Source of the DNA: Streptomyces sp. MUM 2J
GTDB taxonomy: Bacteria; Actinomycetota; Actinomycetes; Streptomycetales; Streptomycetaceae
Assembly (NCBI RefSeq): GCF_022414535.1
Contig: NZ_JADWYM010000009.1
Span: forward strand, 1 to 64,000
Reading direction: 5' to 3'
Length of the DNA stretch: 64,000 nucleotides
Shown: piece by piece, positions 63,516 to 64,000 of the stretch
Numbering within the stretch: position 1 is the first letter of the stretch
Layout of the letters: the number at the start of each line of letters is the position of its first letter
The notes under the pieces: model-generated
The model's input: only the letters and a program-made list of their open reading frames with translations
What the model was told of the DNA's origin: nothing
Database searches by the model: none
Position numbers and translations under genes: made by a program

Positions 63516-64000
63516 GTGAACGGAACGTCCGAGGGGCCGACGCCCGCGACAGACATCGACGGGTCGACCGTTACGGAGAGTGATGTGATCGACTCCGCCC
63601 GTGCCGGATCGCCCACCGCGCGGACCGGATCACCTGCTCTCCGTCCCGAGGCCACGCGCCGCGCCCCCTACCAAACCGCCTTCACCGCCGCACCGCTCGC
63701 CATGGCCGTGGTCGACCCCGAGGGCCTGGTCGTGCACGCCAACGACATGCTCGGGGACCTGCTCGGCCGCGCACCGGACGAGTTGGCCGGACGGGCCGCG
63801 GCCGACCTGGTGGACCTGGCCTCCGACGCCCGCACCTGGCACACCTACCGCGAGGTGCTGCGCGGCCGCACGGCGATGCTGCGCTGCACGCGCCGCCTGA
63901 AGCATCCCGGCGGCCCGGCGGTGTGGGCGCAGGTCACCGTCTCCCCGCTGGCCGGGGACGAGCCCGGCGTCCTGCTGTCGATCGCCGACATCAGCGCCCG
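63516..64000 (+). CDS. PAS-domain signalling protein, N-terminus only
   Basis: 161 residues from GTG 63516 lie in the window; the gene runs off the right edge. After an acidic, Ser/Thr-rich start of about 50 residues a PAS domain begins (FTAAPLAMAVVDPEGLVVHA, NDMLGDLLGRAPDELAGRAA) and continues with ALLSIADIS-type ending VLLSIADISAR. The output domain is beyond the edge: GGDEF/EAL, kinase or phosphatase are all possible. By recalled gene order it could be the diguanylate cyclase cdgA, but this is not shown here. The 287-bp gap upstream holds TCACTCA, a possible BldD half-site; no firm promoter. Confidence 0.75.
   Translation, partial: MNGTSEGPTPATDIDGSTVTESDVIDSARAGSPTARTGSPALRPEATRRAPYQTAFTAAPLAMAVVDPEGLVVHANDMLGDLLGRAPDELAGRAAADLVDLASDARTWHTYREVLRGRTAMLRCTRRLKHPGGPAVWAQVTVSPLAGDEPGVLLSIADISA

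Overview
The window is high-GC actinobacterial DNA, almost certainly a Streptomyces chromosome. Support: an adpA gene with an in-frame TTA (bldA-dependent) codon followed by orn and tRNA-His; a cebR-cebEFG-bglC cellobiose cluster with the 14-bp CebR palindrome; many GTG/TTG starts behind GGAGG-type ribosome sites; frequent 4-bp ATGA/GTGA gene overlaps; and many secreted enzymes. From memory, the gene order resembles the S. coelicolor chromosome core around SCO2770-SCO2817; this was not checked.

Layout. 1-3.9 kb: C-terminally cut secreted ricin-lectin/coiled-coil protein, an IS630-type transposase remnant and a small lipoprotein. 4-13.2 kb: S37-type secreted peptidase, small secreted protein, fused double ABC exporter, GT39/ArnT-like membrane glycosyltransferase with glycine-rich insertions, secreted endonuclease I. 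13.3-18.9 kb: an overlapping ThDP-enzyme/ureohydrolase pair divergent from a PucR-type regulator, then a phosphatase-like protein. 19-27.6 kb: acyl-CoA catabolism. TesB thioesterase and an LCAD-type dehydrogenase are followed by a TetR repressor, which is divergent from a methylcrotonyl-CoA carboxylase beta/alpha, HMG-CoA lyase and acdH operon (leucine/isovalerate degradation). 27.7-33 kb: lipoprotein pseudogene, GH20 hexosaminidase, two conserved small proteins, glmS. 33-37.5 kb: acetate-transporter-like protein, universal stress protein, small membrane protein, adpA, orn, tRNA-His. 37.5-39.6 kb: a short patch that reads as less GC-rich, with an XRE-TPR regulator and a Cys-rich small protein. 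40-46.3 kb: cellobiose/cellotriose uptake and hydrolysis under CebR. 46.7-50.4 kb: CBM2-GH18 chitinase downstream of an overlapping two-component pair, with a DasR-like site inside the kinase gene. 50.6-55 kb: spermidine-synthase-like protein, small conserved proteins, an NsdA-like regulator and a histidine phosphatase. 55.3-60.9 kb: PAP2 membrane phosphatase, then a translationally coupled cassette of Cys-cluster PD-(D/E)XK nuclease, unknown 560-aa protein and SF1B helicase. 61-64 kb: small conserved protein running into tRNA-Lys, a secreted HExxH metalloprotease and the start of a PAS-domain signalling protein.

Working together: CebR links cellobiose import (CebEFG, with an ATPase encoded elsewhere) to BglC hydrolysis. 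The chitinase, hexosaminidase and GlmS are separate amino-sugar genes. The TetR protein has two near-identical 16-bp operators in front of the carboxylase operon. The least described element is the nuclease-helicase cassette at 56.1-60.3 kb, which has the parts of a Dna2/AddAB-like enzyme split over separate genes. The Dna2-like reading is inference from motifs.
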